NCBI GenBank assembly: GCA_910575245.1
Contig: CAJTEN010000015.1
Coordinates: 1 to 64,000, forward strand
Length of the DNA stretch: 64,000 bases
Direction of reading: 5' to 3'
From: Clostridia bacterium
GTDB taxonomy: Bacteria > Bacillota > Clostridia > Lachnospirales > Lachnospiraceae
The position numbers and the translations under genes were made by a program. This document shows positions 35,574 to 44,849 of the stretch, piece by piece (position 1 is the first letter of the stretch; each line of letters opens with the position of its first letter). The notes below the pieces were generated by a model, which had not been told where the DNA came from, made no database searches, and was given only the letters and a program-made list of their open reading frames with translations.

Positions 35574-36812
35574 ATGACTACTCAAAGGAAAAGAATAGAT
35601 ATTACATCGGCTGATTCGAAACAACTCGGGTTTGAATACCAATATTTGTACTTTATTGTAAAGCTTTTTTCGCTTTCTCGTGGAGATGAGGTTGGTTATG
35701 AAACTTTAGATGATGTACATACTATTTCTTTTCATGAGCAAAAAACATATTTATATCAATTGAAACATACTATTGATGCAACGCCCTTAGGTGAGCAGGT
35801 CAATTTAACAACATTGTCGGAAGATTTATGGAAAACTCTTTCTAATTGGAGCAAATTAATTTCAGATCCTTTGGAGGGAAGAATAAAAAAAGATGCTCAA
35901 AAACAATTTATAGAAACATCATGTTTCATTTTAGTTACGAATCGTAGGGTGAATGCTAATGAAATGATAAATAAAATGACCGGGGTAAAACAGGGAATTG
36001 TCAATGGCAGTGATTTTCTTAATTATATAAAACAGTTACAAGCTAAAACAAAGAATATAGAAATTAAGGAATATATGAATGATATTATAAAGCTTGGAGT
36101 ATCGGTGTCACAGGCATTTATAAAGAATGTGGAAATTATTGATTCGCCTAATAATTTATTTGATACTATTCGAGATGGAATAAGAGATAAGATGGTTCCA
36201 GAAGAGTATATTGATGATATATTTGGAAATTTGTATCGGCAACTAAAAGAGGATTTTTTTAACAAAGTCACTAGCGGACAACGTCAAATTATTACTTATG
36301 AAGATTGGATAACAAAATATCGTGAAATATTTAATCAGTATCGTTCTACCTTATTGCCTTTGAGGGAATATAACCCAATTTTGCCGGAACATTTAGACGA
36401 GCAATTCTTTGTAAAGGAACTTATAGAAATTGGTGCAGTGGATATGGATGATTTTGGGCTTTCTGAGATTGCGGAATATACGAATCATTATTTGAGTATA
36501 ACAATGCAATTAGAAGATTGGTATAAAGAGGGGCGGATAACACATTCAAGTATGTTGCAGTTTCATAAAGATGCAATTTTACAGTGGAAAAATATACATC
36601 GAACTTGCCATAGATTGACCAAAGGAAATTCGGGGTTGGATTGTCAAAATGCATTAAATTGTTTCGATAAAATAATGGATGAAAAGTTAGGCTTTATGTC
36701 AACTGCATTGGGAGTAGAAAAATCCAATGGTGAATTCATAAAATTAGCTGATGAAAAGAAAATTGGCTGGAAATATGCTTGGAAAGATAGGTATTTTAAA
36801 AATGGACATTAA
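35574..36812 (+). CDS. ABC-three-component system protein, nuclease-like N-terminus
   Basis: 412 residues from the ATG at 35574; AAGGTG lies upstream and a GTG three codons earlier is possible. The N-terminal 60 or so residues (GFEYQYLYFIVKLF, E near LDDVHTI, then YLYQLKHT) resemble DUF4297/Cap4-type PD-(D/E)xK nuclease domains with an E-x-D...Q-x-K core. The rest is helical and unlike known enzymes. With its two partners it fits the ABC-3C arrangement proposed as a nucleic-acid or phage defence system. Catalysis is not shown by sequence alone. It overlaps the next gene by 11 bases. Confidence 0.72.
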   Translation: MTTQRKRIDITSADSKQLGFEYQYLYFIVKLFSLSRGDEVGYETLDDVHTISFHEQKTYLYQLKHTIDATPLGEQVNLTTLSEDLWKTLSNWSKLISDPLEGRIKKDAQKQFIETSCFILVTNRRVNANEMINKMTGVKQGIVNGSDFLNYIKQLQAKTKNIEIKEYMNDIIKLGVSVSQAFIKNVEIIDSPNNLFDTIRDGIRDKMVPEEYIDDIFGNLYRQLKEDFFNKVTSGQRQIITYEDWITKYREIFNQYRSTLLPLREYNPILPEHLDEQFFVKELIEIGAVDMDDFGLSEIAEYTNHYLSITMQLEDWYKEGRITHSSMLQFHKDAILQWKNIHRTCHRLTKGNSGLDCQNALNCFDKIMDEKLGFMSTALGVEKSNGEFIKLADEKKIGWKYAWKDRYFKNGH

Positions 36813-37257
36813 TGCGTTAAAAGATAATGAATTAATTACTGGCATTTCTGTATTGGCTACACTAAAACATGTGGATCAAATGGAGATAGCTAAATGTATG
36901 TTAATAGAACCTCTTTTAAGTTATAGCAAGGTACTACAATTGTTGCGAAAATCAAACAGTAGTGTCAAGAGTGTTGAAGATTTGATTATGAAGGAAAGTA
37001 TTACTTTTTCAAATTTTAATGAACGATACAGAGATAAATTTATACTTTCGATTAATTCTATTATATTGTTTAAAAAAATGGGATTACTCAGTGTAGAAGA
37101 AAACATGATAATTTTTCGGGGAAATAATTTCAATTTTAATGAATCTTCATTAGGGAAAAAAGCATCAACAAGGATTTTAGCATCAAAGAATTTAGCAAAA
37201 ATATTATCGAAGGGGGAAACAAGCGATTTATATTTAAGCTTGCGAATAAAAATATGA
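36802..37257 (+). CDS. ABC-three-component system middle component
   Basis: 151 residues from the ATG at 36802, inside the end of the previous gene; an upstream frame begins at 36751 but has no ribosome site. All-helical small protein with LLSYSKVLQLLRK and SINSIILFKKMGLLS, which look like a winged-helix-type linker. Middle components of ABC-3C systems are small, fast-evolving helical proteins encoded between an effector and a DUF3732 ATPase, exactly this position. The family number cannot be assigned here. ATGA overlap couples it to the next gene. Confidence 0.65.
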   Translation: MDINALKDNELITGISVLATLKHVDQMEIAKCMLIEPLLSYSKVLQLLRKSNSSVKSVEDLIMKESITFSNFNERYRDKFILSINSIILFKKMGLLSVEENMIIFRGNNFNFNESSLGKKASTRILASKNLAKILSKGETSDLYLSLRIKI

Positions 37258-39140
37258 GGTTTTATATTGATAATTTGATTCTATGGTTAAATGATGGTAC
37301 AAAGCGAACGTTGAAGTTTGAAGAAGATAAAATAAATATAATTACAGGAAATAGCAAAACGGGAAAGACGGCAATATTAGAAATCATAGATTATTGCCTA
37401 TGCGGAAGTAATGAGACAGTGGTTATTTCTCACGAGCATATTGGTGAAAATGTATTATGGTATGGAATACGTTTTGTTATTAATGAAAAAACATATACGA
37501 TAGCTAGAGGGGCAATTTTAGAAGGAGGTATGTTTTCAGCGGATTATTATTTTTCGCAAACAGGAGATATCCCAGAGATGCCATGCGTGAAAATGGGCGA
37601 ACAACAGATAAAATCTATTTTGGAAAATGAGTTTTTGATAGATGATGAGGTCACAGTTTCTTATGGTGGGCGGAGTATAAAAAGGAATGCAAGGCTTTCT
37701 TTTAGATACTTTCTAATGTATAACACTTTGTCGAAAGACGTAGTTGATAATGGAAAACTTTTTTTTGATAAATTGAATATAGAAAGATATAGGGATGTTT
37801 GGTTTCAAATTTTTGATTTGTCACTCGGGGTCATTGACTTAAATACGATTACGTTTCAAAAGAAAATTGAAGAATTGCGACAAAGTATTTTTATTTTGGA
37901 AGCAGAAAAAAAGAAAGAAAACCGCAAAAAGCAGCAAGTAGAATCTCAAGTTGATTTGTTAATAAAGCATGCAAAAGAAAATAAATTAATAGATGAGTCA
38001 TTGCAACGGGAAGAAGCCTTCTCTAAGATAAGAGAAATGATCAGTGAAGGGGCTATTTGTTTTTCATCTGATTTTTCTGTTCAACAGAAATTTGTAGAGC
38101 TTCAAGAAAAAAGAGAAGCGATAAATCTTCAGATTGTTAAACTAAAGCGCTTTAAAAAAAGTTATAGTGAATATAAAAATAGTTTACGAGAGGATGCTGA
38201 TGCATTACAGCCTATTAATTATATACAATCAAAATTTGGAGATAAAGTGGATGGAGAATATAGACAATTTTTGAATATACTTTCCAAAGATTTGGAAAAG
38301 GTAAAGGGAGCCATTTCAAATAAACGTCCATTTGAGTTTGATGTAGAACGCAAAATTAGGGAATTGAATAAAGAACTTAAAAATTTAGATAGTGAATTGT
38401 CAACGACTGCACATGTAGATTATACAATGATTCCAACGGCACAGAAACTTGTTTCTTTAGGAGAAATAAAGGCTGAATATAAAAGCATAGACTTTTCGTA
38501 TGAATATAAGAAAGACTATGATGAAGAAATTGAGAATAAGAACGCTGAATTAATTGACTTGGAATCACAATATACTCTGATTGAAGATAGGCGAGAACTG
38601 GTTATTGAGACACTAAATGAATATATTCAAATGTACATAGAAATTTCTAAGGATGCATTAGATGAATATGGTAATTATTGTGCTAGATTTGATTATAAAA
38701 ATCAGCGGTTGACATTAAAGAAAAATAAGTCAGCAAGTATAGCCCAGATATCGAGTAGTTCAGACCACTTATTTATGCATTTATGCATGTTTGCAGGAAT
38801 TCATCATCTGATATTGAATGAAGCGGTAAACTATGTTCCAAGTTATTTGATAATTGATCAGCCTAGCAGACCATATTTCAATAACTCCGAATATGATTAT
38901 AAGGACAGTAAGCAATCATTATCTAAAAAGGATGATTGGTCTAAAGTGAAAAATATTTTTACATTATGGGATAAATTTTTTACTTCTGTTTTAGAACAAA
39001 AAAAACATTTTCAATTAATCATATTAGAGCATGTATCAGAAGAAGCGTGGAGTGGATGTGAGAATGTCCATTTAGTAGAAGTTTTTGATGGTGTAGAGAA
39101 TGCGCTTATTCCATTAAAATTAAAGAATGATGTGAAATAA
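37254..39140 (+). CDS. DUF3732 SMC/RecF-type ATPase (ABC-3C)
   Basis: 628 residues. Walker A GNSKTGKT at about 32-39, a long coiled coil (about 205-440), then a signature-like SSSDHLFMHL near 500 and Walker B LIIDQPSRPY near 535. This N- and C-terminal split ATPase head with a central coiled coil is the DUF3732 form of the SMC/RecF group. It probably senses or clamps DNA and controls the nuclease-like partner. Low GC compared with both flanks suggests transfer. Confidence 0.85.
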   Translation: MRFYIDNLILWLNDGTKRTLKFEEDKINIITGNSKTGKTAILEIIDYCLCGSNETVVISHEHIGENVLWYGIRFVINEKTYTIARGAILEGGMFSADYYFSQTGDIPEMPCVKMGEQQIKSILENEFLIDDEVTVSYGGRSIKRNARLSFRYFLMYNTLSKDVVDNGKLFFDKLNIERYRDVWFQIFDLSLGVIDLNTITFQKKIEELRQSIFILEAEKKKENRKKQQVESQVDLLIKHAKENKLIDESLQREEAFSKIREMISEGAICFSSDFSVQQKFVELQEKREAINLQIVKLKRFKKSYSEYKNSLREDADALQPINYIQSKFGDKVDGEYRQFLNILSKDLEKVKGAISNKRPFEFDVERKIRELNKELKNLDSELSTTAHVDYTMIPTAQKLVSLGEIKAEYKSIDFSYEYKKDYDEEIENKNAELIDLESQYTLIEDRRELVIETLNEYIQMYIEISKDALDEYGNYCARFDYKNQRLTLKKNKSASIAQISSSSDHLFMHLCMFAGIHHLILNEAVNYVPSYLIIDQPSRPYFNNSEYDYKDSKQSLSKKDDWSKVKNIFTLWDKFFTSVLEQKKHFQLIILEHVSEEAWSGCENVHLVEVFDGVENALIPLKLKNDVK

Positions 39141-39198
39141 GAATAGATTTATTACTGGGAGATAATATTCAATTTAAATATCTTGAATTGTTTTACAT

Positions 39199-39230
39199 AA
39201 GCTGAGAAGCAATTCTTGGCTTTTCTTTTA
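39199..39230 (+). terminator. Terminator of the ABC-3C cassette
   Basis: AAGCTGAGAA at 39199-39208 pairs with TTCTTGGCTT at 39213-39222, followed by TTCTTTTA. The cassette thus has its own promoter and terminator. Confidence 0.75.
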
Positions 39231-39248
39231 TTTGTAATCAAAGAATAA

Positions 39249-39524
39249 GTGATGAGAATTTTTAGTCCATACTTGACAGGAGAATATCCGATTTGGCACG
39301 GTCAGGCTCCCCGTATTATCAGTACATTTTTAGAGAACTATGATTTTTCCGGGAAAACAATAGTACCGTTCTGTACTTCCCATAGCAGCGGGATTGGTTC
39401 CAGTGCGGATAATCTTCATCCTCTTTGCGCAGAGTCTGTGGAGTGGAGGGATGGAAAAAGATTTGAACCAGGAGTTTCAAAAGAAAGCGTTCAGAAATGG
39501 ATTGAGGAAATTGGGATTGAGTGA
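39249..39524 (+). pseudogene. Flavodoxin C-terminal fragment
   Basis: About 90 codons. YPIWHGQAPRIISTFLENYD, FSGKTIVPFCTSHSSGIGSS and a final helix match the C-terminal half of Firmicutes flavodoxins. The N-terminal FMN phosphate-binding loop is absent and the first residues are foreign, so this is a remnant at the junction with the AT-rich cassette. Confidence 0.8.
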
Positions 39525-39541
39525 AAAGTTAAAAAATAAAG

Positions 39542-39652
39542 GTGTTAGTCCGAAAGTGTGCTGGTGGATATAATTCGTAGTCAGGCAATCCTGAATTTAT
39601 GCGGTCTGAAAACGAGCAATTTTAAGTACCAACACATTTACGGACTAACACC
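39542..39652. mobile_element. 111-bp MITE-like element with 8-bp target duplication
   Basis: Ends are GGTGTTAGTCCG and CGGACTAACACC, and the inverted repeats extend about 25 bp with three mismatches. AAAATAAA flanks both sides (39534-39541 and 39653-39660), as an 8-bp target duplication should. The interior holds no gene. Probably a non-autonomous element moved by a transposase elsewhere. Confidence 0.75.
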
Positions 39653-39660
39653 AAAATAAA

Positions 39661-39751
39661 TAATTGGCAAGCGGCATATCGCCTATTGCAGTGAGTACCA
39701 CAAGGGAAAGAAGCCGCTGACCGCCGAGAGGAAAACTCTCAATCAGCGGAA
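39661..39751. other. Short unrecognised plus-strand coding-like relic
   Basis: About 90 bases read on the plus strand as YCSEYHKGKKPLTAERKTLN and on without stop. It could be the scrap of a longer gene, but I cannot name it. It abuts the end of the lipoprotein gene. Confidence 0.3.
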
Positions 39752-40513
39752 TCAGCTGTCGGAGCTGACTCGTTGCACTTCAAAAAATACACCATCCCAC
39801 GGAATAATCAGGGTGTTTTCGTCTTTTATATAAAAAGTATCACCAATGCCGCCTGCATTTTCTATTGCCACTACCTGAATAGAATCTTTGAAAATTCCCA
39901 GTGTTTCCAGACTAGTGCCTTGATAGATGGACGAAAAATCATCTGCGGTCTGAGTGCTTTCGAAATATTGGGGGGAATCCAGACGGTGTTGGTCATCATA
40001 TATGGCATAATCTTTAAAATATTCAAAACGGGTTCCCACCAGTGCAGAGCAATCTTCCTCTGACATGGCACTGTAGGCGCCAAAAGTTGATGAAGTTATC
40101 TCCCATGTTCCCAAATAGGAGGGTGAAGAAGATGATACATCTGGGGATGGGGCTACAGTTTCAGTTTCAGCTTCCACTTTTTCGGGGACAGACTGAGTGC
40201 TGGGGGAAATTTGAGATTGGTTGTCCTCAGCTTGTGAGGGCTGTTCCATGTCTGGTTGTTCCGGCACAGACTGATTTTGAGTTTCCTGTCTTGATTCTTC
40301 CTGTGCCGGTTCTTCCTGTGCAGGATTTTCTATTGGAATCGGTTCTGTAACAGGAAGTGTTGATTGTTGCTGGCCGTTACTTCCGCATCCTGTTATGGTA
40401 CAAGTTAATAGCAGTATAAAGCCAGTCAGTAAAACGATAGTTTTCCGATCTATGGCAGACAGGGGAAATTTTAACGAAAATTCTTTTTGTAATAATTTAT
40501 TTGTTTGTTTCAT
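39752..40513 (-). CDS. Lipoprotein with Pro/Glu/Gln-rich linker
   Basis: 253 residues. An unusually long 35-residue N-region precedes a hydrophobic stretch and the lipobox TITGC (Cys near 43), then about 90 residues rich in Pro, Gln, Glu and Ser, and a compact C-terminal domain starting SYLGTWEITSSTFGAYSAM, with TLIIPWDGVFFEV at the end. That pattern resembles small lipocalin-like surface lipoproteins, but I do not recognise a family. AAAGGAG lies before the ATG. It stands alone on the minus strand among remnants. Confidence 0.7.
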   Translation of the reverse strand: MKQTNKLLQKEFSLKFPLSAIDRKTIVLLTGFILLLTCTITGCGSNGQQQSTLPVTEPIPIENPAQEEPAQEESRQETQNQSVPEQPDMEQPSQAEDNQSQISPSTQSVPEKVEAETETVAPSPDVSSSSPSYLGTWEITSSTFGAYSAMSEEDCSALVGTRFEYFKDYAIYDDQHRLDSPQYFESTQTADDFSSIYQGTSLETLGIFKDSIQVVAIENAGGIGDTFYIKDENTLIIPWDGVFFEVQRVSSDS

Positions 40514-40536
40514 TTGTTGTTACTCCTTTCATACCT

Positions 40537-40599
40537 ATAAGTTTTGACTTATCGGTTTGCGCCGGGAAACATTATACCATGCTCAATTATGAAAAGCAA
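40537..40599 (-). promoter_or_regulatory. Promoter and palindrome for the lipoprotein
   Basis: Minus-strand -35 TTGCTT (40594-40599), 17 bp, -10 TATAAT (40571-40576). ATAAGT and ACTTAT form an inverted repeat at 40537-40552, near the transcription start, suggesting an operator. Confidence 0.6.
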
Positions 40600-40614
40600 T
40601 CCCCGCTCTAAGTC

Positions 40615-41419
40615 CGTCCCTTGACCGTCTGGATTTTTGCCGCTTTTGTTCCCCAGTATATACGCCGGAATTATCCATAGCAAGTGAAACTAATACTTGT
40701 TCGATTGGCAATGAACTGTTAGGGCAAATCAGGCAAAACGATGCTGTCAAACGAGCATATGGGCGTAGGTTTGCTTATAATGTTCCGGCAGAATATAGCG
40801 GGAAAAGCTCTAATGCAAATCTTATTTCCTATGAGGAAAATCAATTCAGGGGGGGGCGGCAGACTCTTTAGTAGCCGGTTCCGTAGAAACAGTCATGCAA
40901 CAGGAAAATCAAGTATTACTCGTACAGACGGGAAATGCTGATGTGCAAGCTGGCGACATTATAACCTTGTCTATCAACGATAGTATGCAGACCGTTACAG
41001 TTGCAGGGATTTTATCTGATAGTCCTTTAGCCCGTGTGGAAGGTACGGAAACCTTTTTCTGTTCAGAAAAAACATTTACTGCACTGATAGGAGAAAAAGG
41101 CTATACGATTATAGATATTCAGTTTGAAAACAACGCTTCCAGTGAAGATGTAAAAGCGATCGAAAATTTATTTACTGATGGCGGCGTAATATTTTCGGAC
41201 AGTCTTTCAAAAGTGCAGCAGCAAAGAAATCTGTACCATACTTTTGCCGTCCTTGTTTATGGTTTCCTTTCTATTATCGTTGCGATTACCATATTCCATA
41301 TTATGAATACGATCAATATGGGGGTTGCAGCAAAAATGAAAGAATACGGAGGTATGCGTTACTTCCCTTTTGGCGGTTTGGGGGCCTGCAAAACGGTTAC
41401 AAAGAATGTCTGTCATTGA
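40615..41419 (+). pseudogene. FtsX-type ABC permease remnant, frameshifted
   Basis: Pieces read VWIFAAF, YTPELSIASE, VKRAYGRRFAYNVPAEYSG, ISYEENQF and, after eight G at 40849-40856, ADSLVAGSVETVM, then a membrane helix and FHIMNTINMGVAAKMKEYG. This is the extracytoplasmic and central part of a MacB/BceB-class permease. The frame breaks near 40650 and at the G run; the N-terminus and the C-terminal end are gone. Not functional. Confidence 0.75.
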
Positions 41420-41577
41420 AAATATCAGCGCACAATAATCTTTCAAAATCTCTTGAGAAGGTAGCTTCAAAAACTACTCTCTCTTTTTGGATTGCTCTAT
41501 GATAAGATGATTCAGTATATATTTGGTTTAATTTGCATTATGACCGCCCATGTTTAAAATATAAAAATATGTTCATG

Positions 41578-41609
41578 GCAAGGTTTTGGCAAGGTTTCTG
41601 TATTATAAT
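41578..41609 (+). promoter_or_regulatory. Promoter with 11-bp direct repeats (TCS 2)
   Basis: GCAAGGTTT starts at 41578 and 41589, an 11-bp period, and TATAAT is at 41604-41609. The ABC operon at 43.15 kb has the same repeats with the last one at the same 15-bp distance from its -10, so the adjacent regulator probably controls both. Confidence 0.7.
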
Positions 41610-41644
41610 AGATAATCTAAGAGCAGAAAGAAAGGAACAGGAGA

Positions 41645-42346
41645 ATGAATAGGGTTTTGGTCATTGATGATGATAAAGAGCTTTGCGCTCTTATGAAAAA
41701 GTGTATAGAGCAGGAGAACTTGTCAGCGATTATTGCCCATGAGGGTGTAGCAGGACTGCGGCTGTTAGAGGACAATAAGGAACTATGTTCCCTAGTGATC
41801 CTTGATGTGATGATGCCGGGTTTAGACGGATTCCATGTATTGAAAAAAATCAGGGAGACAAGCAATGTTCCGGTGTTGATGCTCACAGCAAAAAGTGATG
41901 AAGGTGATAAAGTTTCCGGGTTGCGGCTGGGTGCTGACGATTATCTGACAAAGCCATTTAGTCTTACTGAATTGATGGCACGTATCAATTCTCTTATCCG
42001 CCGTTACACTACTTTGAATACTCCTGCCGGGCTGGATACGGAAGTCCTGCAATTTACGGGTATGGTGGTTGATAAGGGAAAACGGCTTGTCTTTGTCCAA
42101 AATATGCCTGTAGAGCTTACGGGCAAAGAATTTGATCTGCTTTTGTTTCTGGCTACTAACAAGGGCCGGATATTTACGAAAAAGCAGATTTATACGCAGG
42201 TATGGGAGGATGAATATGCCTTTGATGACAGCAATATCATGTCCTTTATCAGCAAACTGAGGAAAAAGATTGAGTCAGATCCGGAACATCCCTTTTACAT
42301 TCTTACAGTAAGAGGAGTCGGTTATCGTTTTAATCAGGAGGCATAA
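41645..42346 (+). CDS. OmpR-family response regulator
   Basis: 233 residues. Receiver with IDDD near the start, phosphoacceptor Asp near 54 in ILDVMMPG, MLTAKSDE and LTKPF; winged helix from about 135 with VRGVGYRF at the end. AAAGGAACAGGAG precedes the ATG. Two bases separate it from the kinase pseudogene. With the downstream BcrA-type transporter it resembles systems responding to peptide antibiotics, though its kinase is broken. Confidence 0.92.
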   Translation: MNRVLVIDDDKELCALMKKCIEQENLSAIIAHEGVAGLRLLEDNKELCSLVILDVMMPGLDGFHVLKKIRETSNVPVLMLTAKSDEGDKVSGLRLGADDYLTKPFSLTELMARINSLIRRYTTLNTPAGLDTEVLQFTGMVVDKGKRLVFVQNMPVELTGKEFDLLLFLATNKGRIFTKKQIYTQVWEDEYAFDDSNIMSFISKLRKKIESDPEHPFYILTVRGVGYRFNQEA

Positions 42347-42348
42347 GG

Positions 42349-43020
42349 ATGGGAATAAATACTTATCTGTTTTTGGCCTTTGTACTTGCAGTGCTGGTCA
42401 TTGTGTATCTTATAACAAAATTACGGCGTGTGCGGACTCAGATATCTTTCATAAAAGATACGACAGATGATATAAAAAGAGGCAATCTGAACCGGCGTAT
42501 CCTGACCAGGGAAAGTGATATGACAAAGCAGATCTGCTATGACATTAACGAGATCGCATTGAATGGCCAATTACAGTTAATTCAGCAGAAACAGTCCGAA
42601 CAGGCATATAAACGGTTGATGACCAGCCTCTCCCATGACGTAAAGACACCGCTTGCTTCCTTGGCAGGGTATCTGGATGCTGTGGAACATAAAATTGTTT
42701 CAGGGAAGGAAAAAGAAGAATACATCCATGTGGCTTATGAAAAATCACAAAATTTAAAGCAGTTTATAGAAGCATTATTTGAATGGGTGAAACTGGATTC
42801 CAAAGAGCAGATTTTCTATTTTGAGCAATGTGATATAAACGAACTTACCCGCAGTATTATAGCGGGGTGGGTGCCGATTCTGGAAAGCTATCATTTTGAG
42901 TATGAGATGGGTTATCTATTACACAGGAGCTTGCTGCTGCACACCAGGGAACCATTATTGCGGACAGCGTGCCCGGCTTAGGGGCAATATTTACGGTTAT
43001 ACTTCCGAAAGTCCTGTGAA
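42349..43020 (+). pseudogene. Histidine kinase with deleted ATPase domain
   Basis: The first 190 or so codons are a normal kinase: membrane helix 5-22, HAMP-like linker and phosphoacceptor His in SLSHDVKTP. After FEYEMGY the frame shifts. The last part read in another frame gives QELAAAHQGTIIADSVPG, then FTVILPKVL, the usual kinase C-terminus. Thus the N, G1 and F boxes were deleted, about 100 codons. The predicted 210-residue product ends at 42981 and cannot bind ATP. Confidence 0.85.
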
Positions 43021-43052
43021 TAGCAGGATTTTCTATTCAAAACATGAAAAAA

Positions 43053-43095
43053 GCAAGGTTACGGCAAGGTTTTGACAAGGTTGAGGCTCTATAAT
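43053..43095 (+). promoter_or_regulatory. ABC operon promoter with three 11-bp repeats
   Basis: GCAAGGTTACG, GCAAGGTTTTG and ACAAGGTTGAG start at 43053, 43064 and 43075. TATAAT lies at 43090-43095, 15 bases from the last repeat start, as in the regulator's own promoter. Confidence 0.72.
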
Positions 43096-43152
43096 TCTAT
43101 AATAGATTTGTCACTTTACGCAAACAAAGTTATTGAAAGTGAGGGATATTTT

Positions 43153-44076
43153 ATGAGTGACTATGTGATTGAGACAAAACAGCTGACAAAAGTGTATGGC
43201 GATCAAACCGCTGTTAATGCTGTTGATCTCCATGTAAAGAGCGGTCAGATTTATGGTCTGCTTGGACGTAATGGAGCCGGGAAAACTACTATTATGAAAA
43301 TGATCCTGGGGTTGACGTCGATCACTTCCGGCGAAGCAGATGTATTCGGTAAAAACATTAAGGGTCAGGAGAAACGGGTATATCCCCGTATTGGCGCAAT
43401 TATTGAAACACCGGGGTTTTATCCGAATCTGACGGGAACAGAAAATTTGGAAATTTTTGCGAAACTCCGTGGTACAGCGGCACCAAACGCTGTAAAAAAC
43501 GCTTTGGAGGTTGTCGGTCTGCCTTATAAGGATAAAAAGCTGTTCGGTAAGTATTCCCTTGGGATGAAGCAGCGCCTGGGCATTGCCAACGCTATTTTGC
43601 ACGATCCGGAATTGCTGATTCTGGATGAGCCGACAAATGGCCTTGACCCTATTGGTATTGCTGAGGTCAGGGATTTTATTAAAGATATGAGTGCCAGTCG
43701 TGGGAAAACTATCCTGATATCCAGCCACATTCTTTCGGAAATCCAGTTACTGGCAGATGATATCGGTATCATTGACCGTGGGGTTCTTTTGGAAGAAAAC
43801 AGTATGAGCGAGTTAGAGAAGAAAAATAGTAAGTATATCCTCCTGCAGGTTTCGGATGTTTCCAAAGCAGCCCTGATTCTGGAACGTCAATTCCAGTCGA
43901 AAAACTATTCCGTGCAGGACGGTCAGACACTTCGGTTATATGATACCTCTTTGGACATGGCGGCCATCAATAAGGCTCTTGTACTACAGGACGTGGCTGT
44001 GATTAGTTCCGGGCTTTGTAACGGCACACTGGAGGATTATTTCAAAAAAATCACGGGAGGTGAAGGAATTGCTTAA
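43153..44076 (+). CDS. BcrA/lantibiotic-immunity-type ABC ATPase
   Basis: 307 residues from the ATG at 43153 (GAGGGA upstream). Walker A GRNGAGKTT near 42, signature YSLGMKQRL, Walker B LLILDEPTNGLD and the His loop in ILISSHIL. It resembles ATPases that export bacitracin or lantibiotics or protect against them, and pairs with the two permeases that follow. It probably forms one transporter of two ATPases and two different permeases. Confidence 0.92.
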   Translation: MSDYVIETKQLTKVYGDQTAVNAVDLHVKSGQIYGLLGRNGAGKTTIMKMILGLTSITSGEADVFGKNIKGQEKRVYPRIGAIIETPGFYPNLTGTENLEIFAKLRGTAAPNAVKNALEVVGLPYKDKKLFGKYSLGMKQRLGIANAILHDPELLILDEPTNGLDPIGIAEVRDFIKDMSASRGKTILISSHILSEIQLLADDIGIIDRGVLLEENSMSELEKKNSKYILLQVSDVSKAALILERQFQSKNYSVQDGQTLRLYDTSLDMAAINKALVLQDVAVISSGLCNGTLEDYFKKITGGEGIA

Positions 44077-44836
44077 ACTGATAGAGTATGAATTTCGCAA
44101 ATTGCGTAGGCGTCCGTTGCTTATTTTAGCAACTTTGGCATCAATTCTATTGCCTATACCCGTTTCCATTCTTGCGGCAAGAACAGGGCAAGGGTATGAT
44201 TTCATATACAAAATAGTCATAAATATCGGACATTTTGTGCTGTTAATTCCTGTACTTTGCATAATTGGATCATTATTATTTTTTGAGGAACGGGATAATC
44301 AAACATTAAGGTTATTAGCAATCGTACCCGTTTCATTCTCTGGTCTTGCATGGGCAAAAATGATTGTGTTACTGATTGTTTCAGTGTCTTATTCTATTTT
44401 TGCATATTTTGCCACGGTTATAGGGGCAGCACTTGGTGGTATGTCAGTCGAGAATATTTATGGAAAATTATCCCTTTGTTTTGTAATGGGAATCATGACT
44501 TGGGTTGCAATCTTTCCATGCGTTACGGTATTGGTTAAGCTAAGTAAGAATTATATTTTTTCGGTACTGTTTTCATTTTTGTATGCAATAATCGGCTTTA
44601 CACTTACCAATGCGACTATGCCAAATCCAAGTCCTAACTTGTTTATGGTATTGCCTGTAAATGTGGTGAGCCGATGGCTCCTGCCCATATTTGATAGACT
44701 GGATACTGCAAAATATCTGTTTGATATTGGCCCTAGTGTTGTCAGTACGCCTTTTTGTGTTCTATATTTAATTGCGTACATTGTTTTGTTCGGTACGCTT
44801 TTATGCAAGAATTTTAATAAATGGAAAGAAATCTAA
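44069..44836 (+). CDS. ABC-2-type permease 1
   Basis: About 255 residues from TTG at 44069, preferred because GGGAGG (44055-44060) is 8 bases away; a GTG at 44060 would be too close. Six membrane helices; the start LIEYEFRKLRRRPLL is typical of BcrB/lantibiotic-immunity permeases. It overlaps the end of the ATPase gene. Confidence 0.85.
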   Translation: MLKLIEYEFRKLRRRPLLILATLASILLPIPVSILAARTGQGYDFIYKIVINIGHFVLLIPVLCIIGSLLFFEERDNQTLRLLAIVPVSFSGLAWAKMIVLLIVSVSYSIFAYFATVIGAALGGMSVENIYGKLSLCFVMGIMTWVAIFPCVTVLVKLSKNYIFSVLFSFLYAIIGFTLTNATMPNPSPNLFMVLPVNVVSRWLLPIFDRLDTAKYLFDIGPSVVSTPFCVLYLIAYIVLFGTLLCKNFNKWKEI

Positions 44837-44849
44837 AGGAGGGCGGAGA

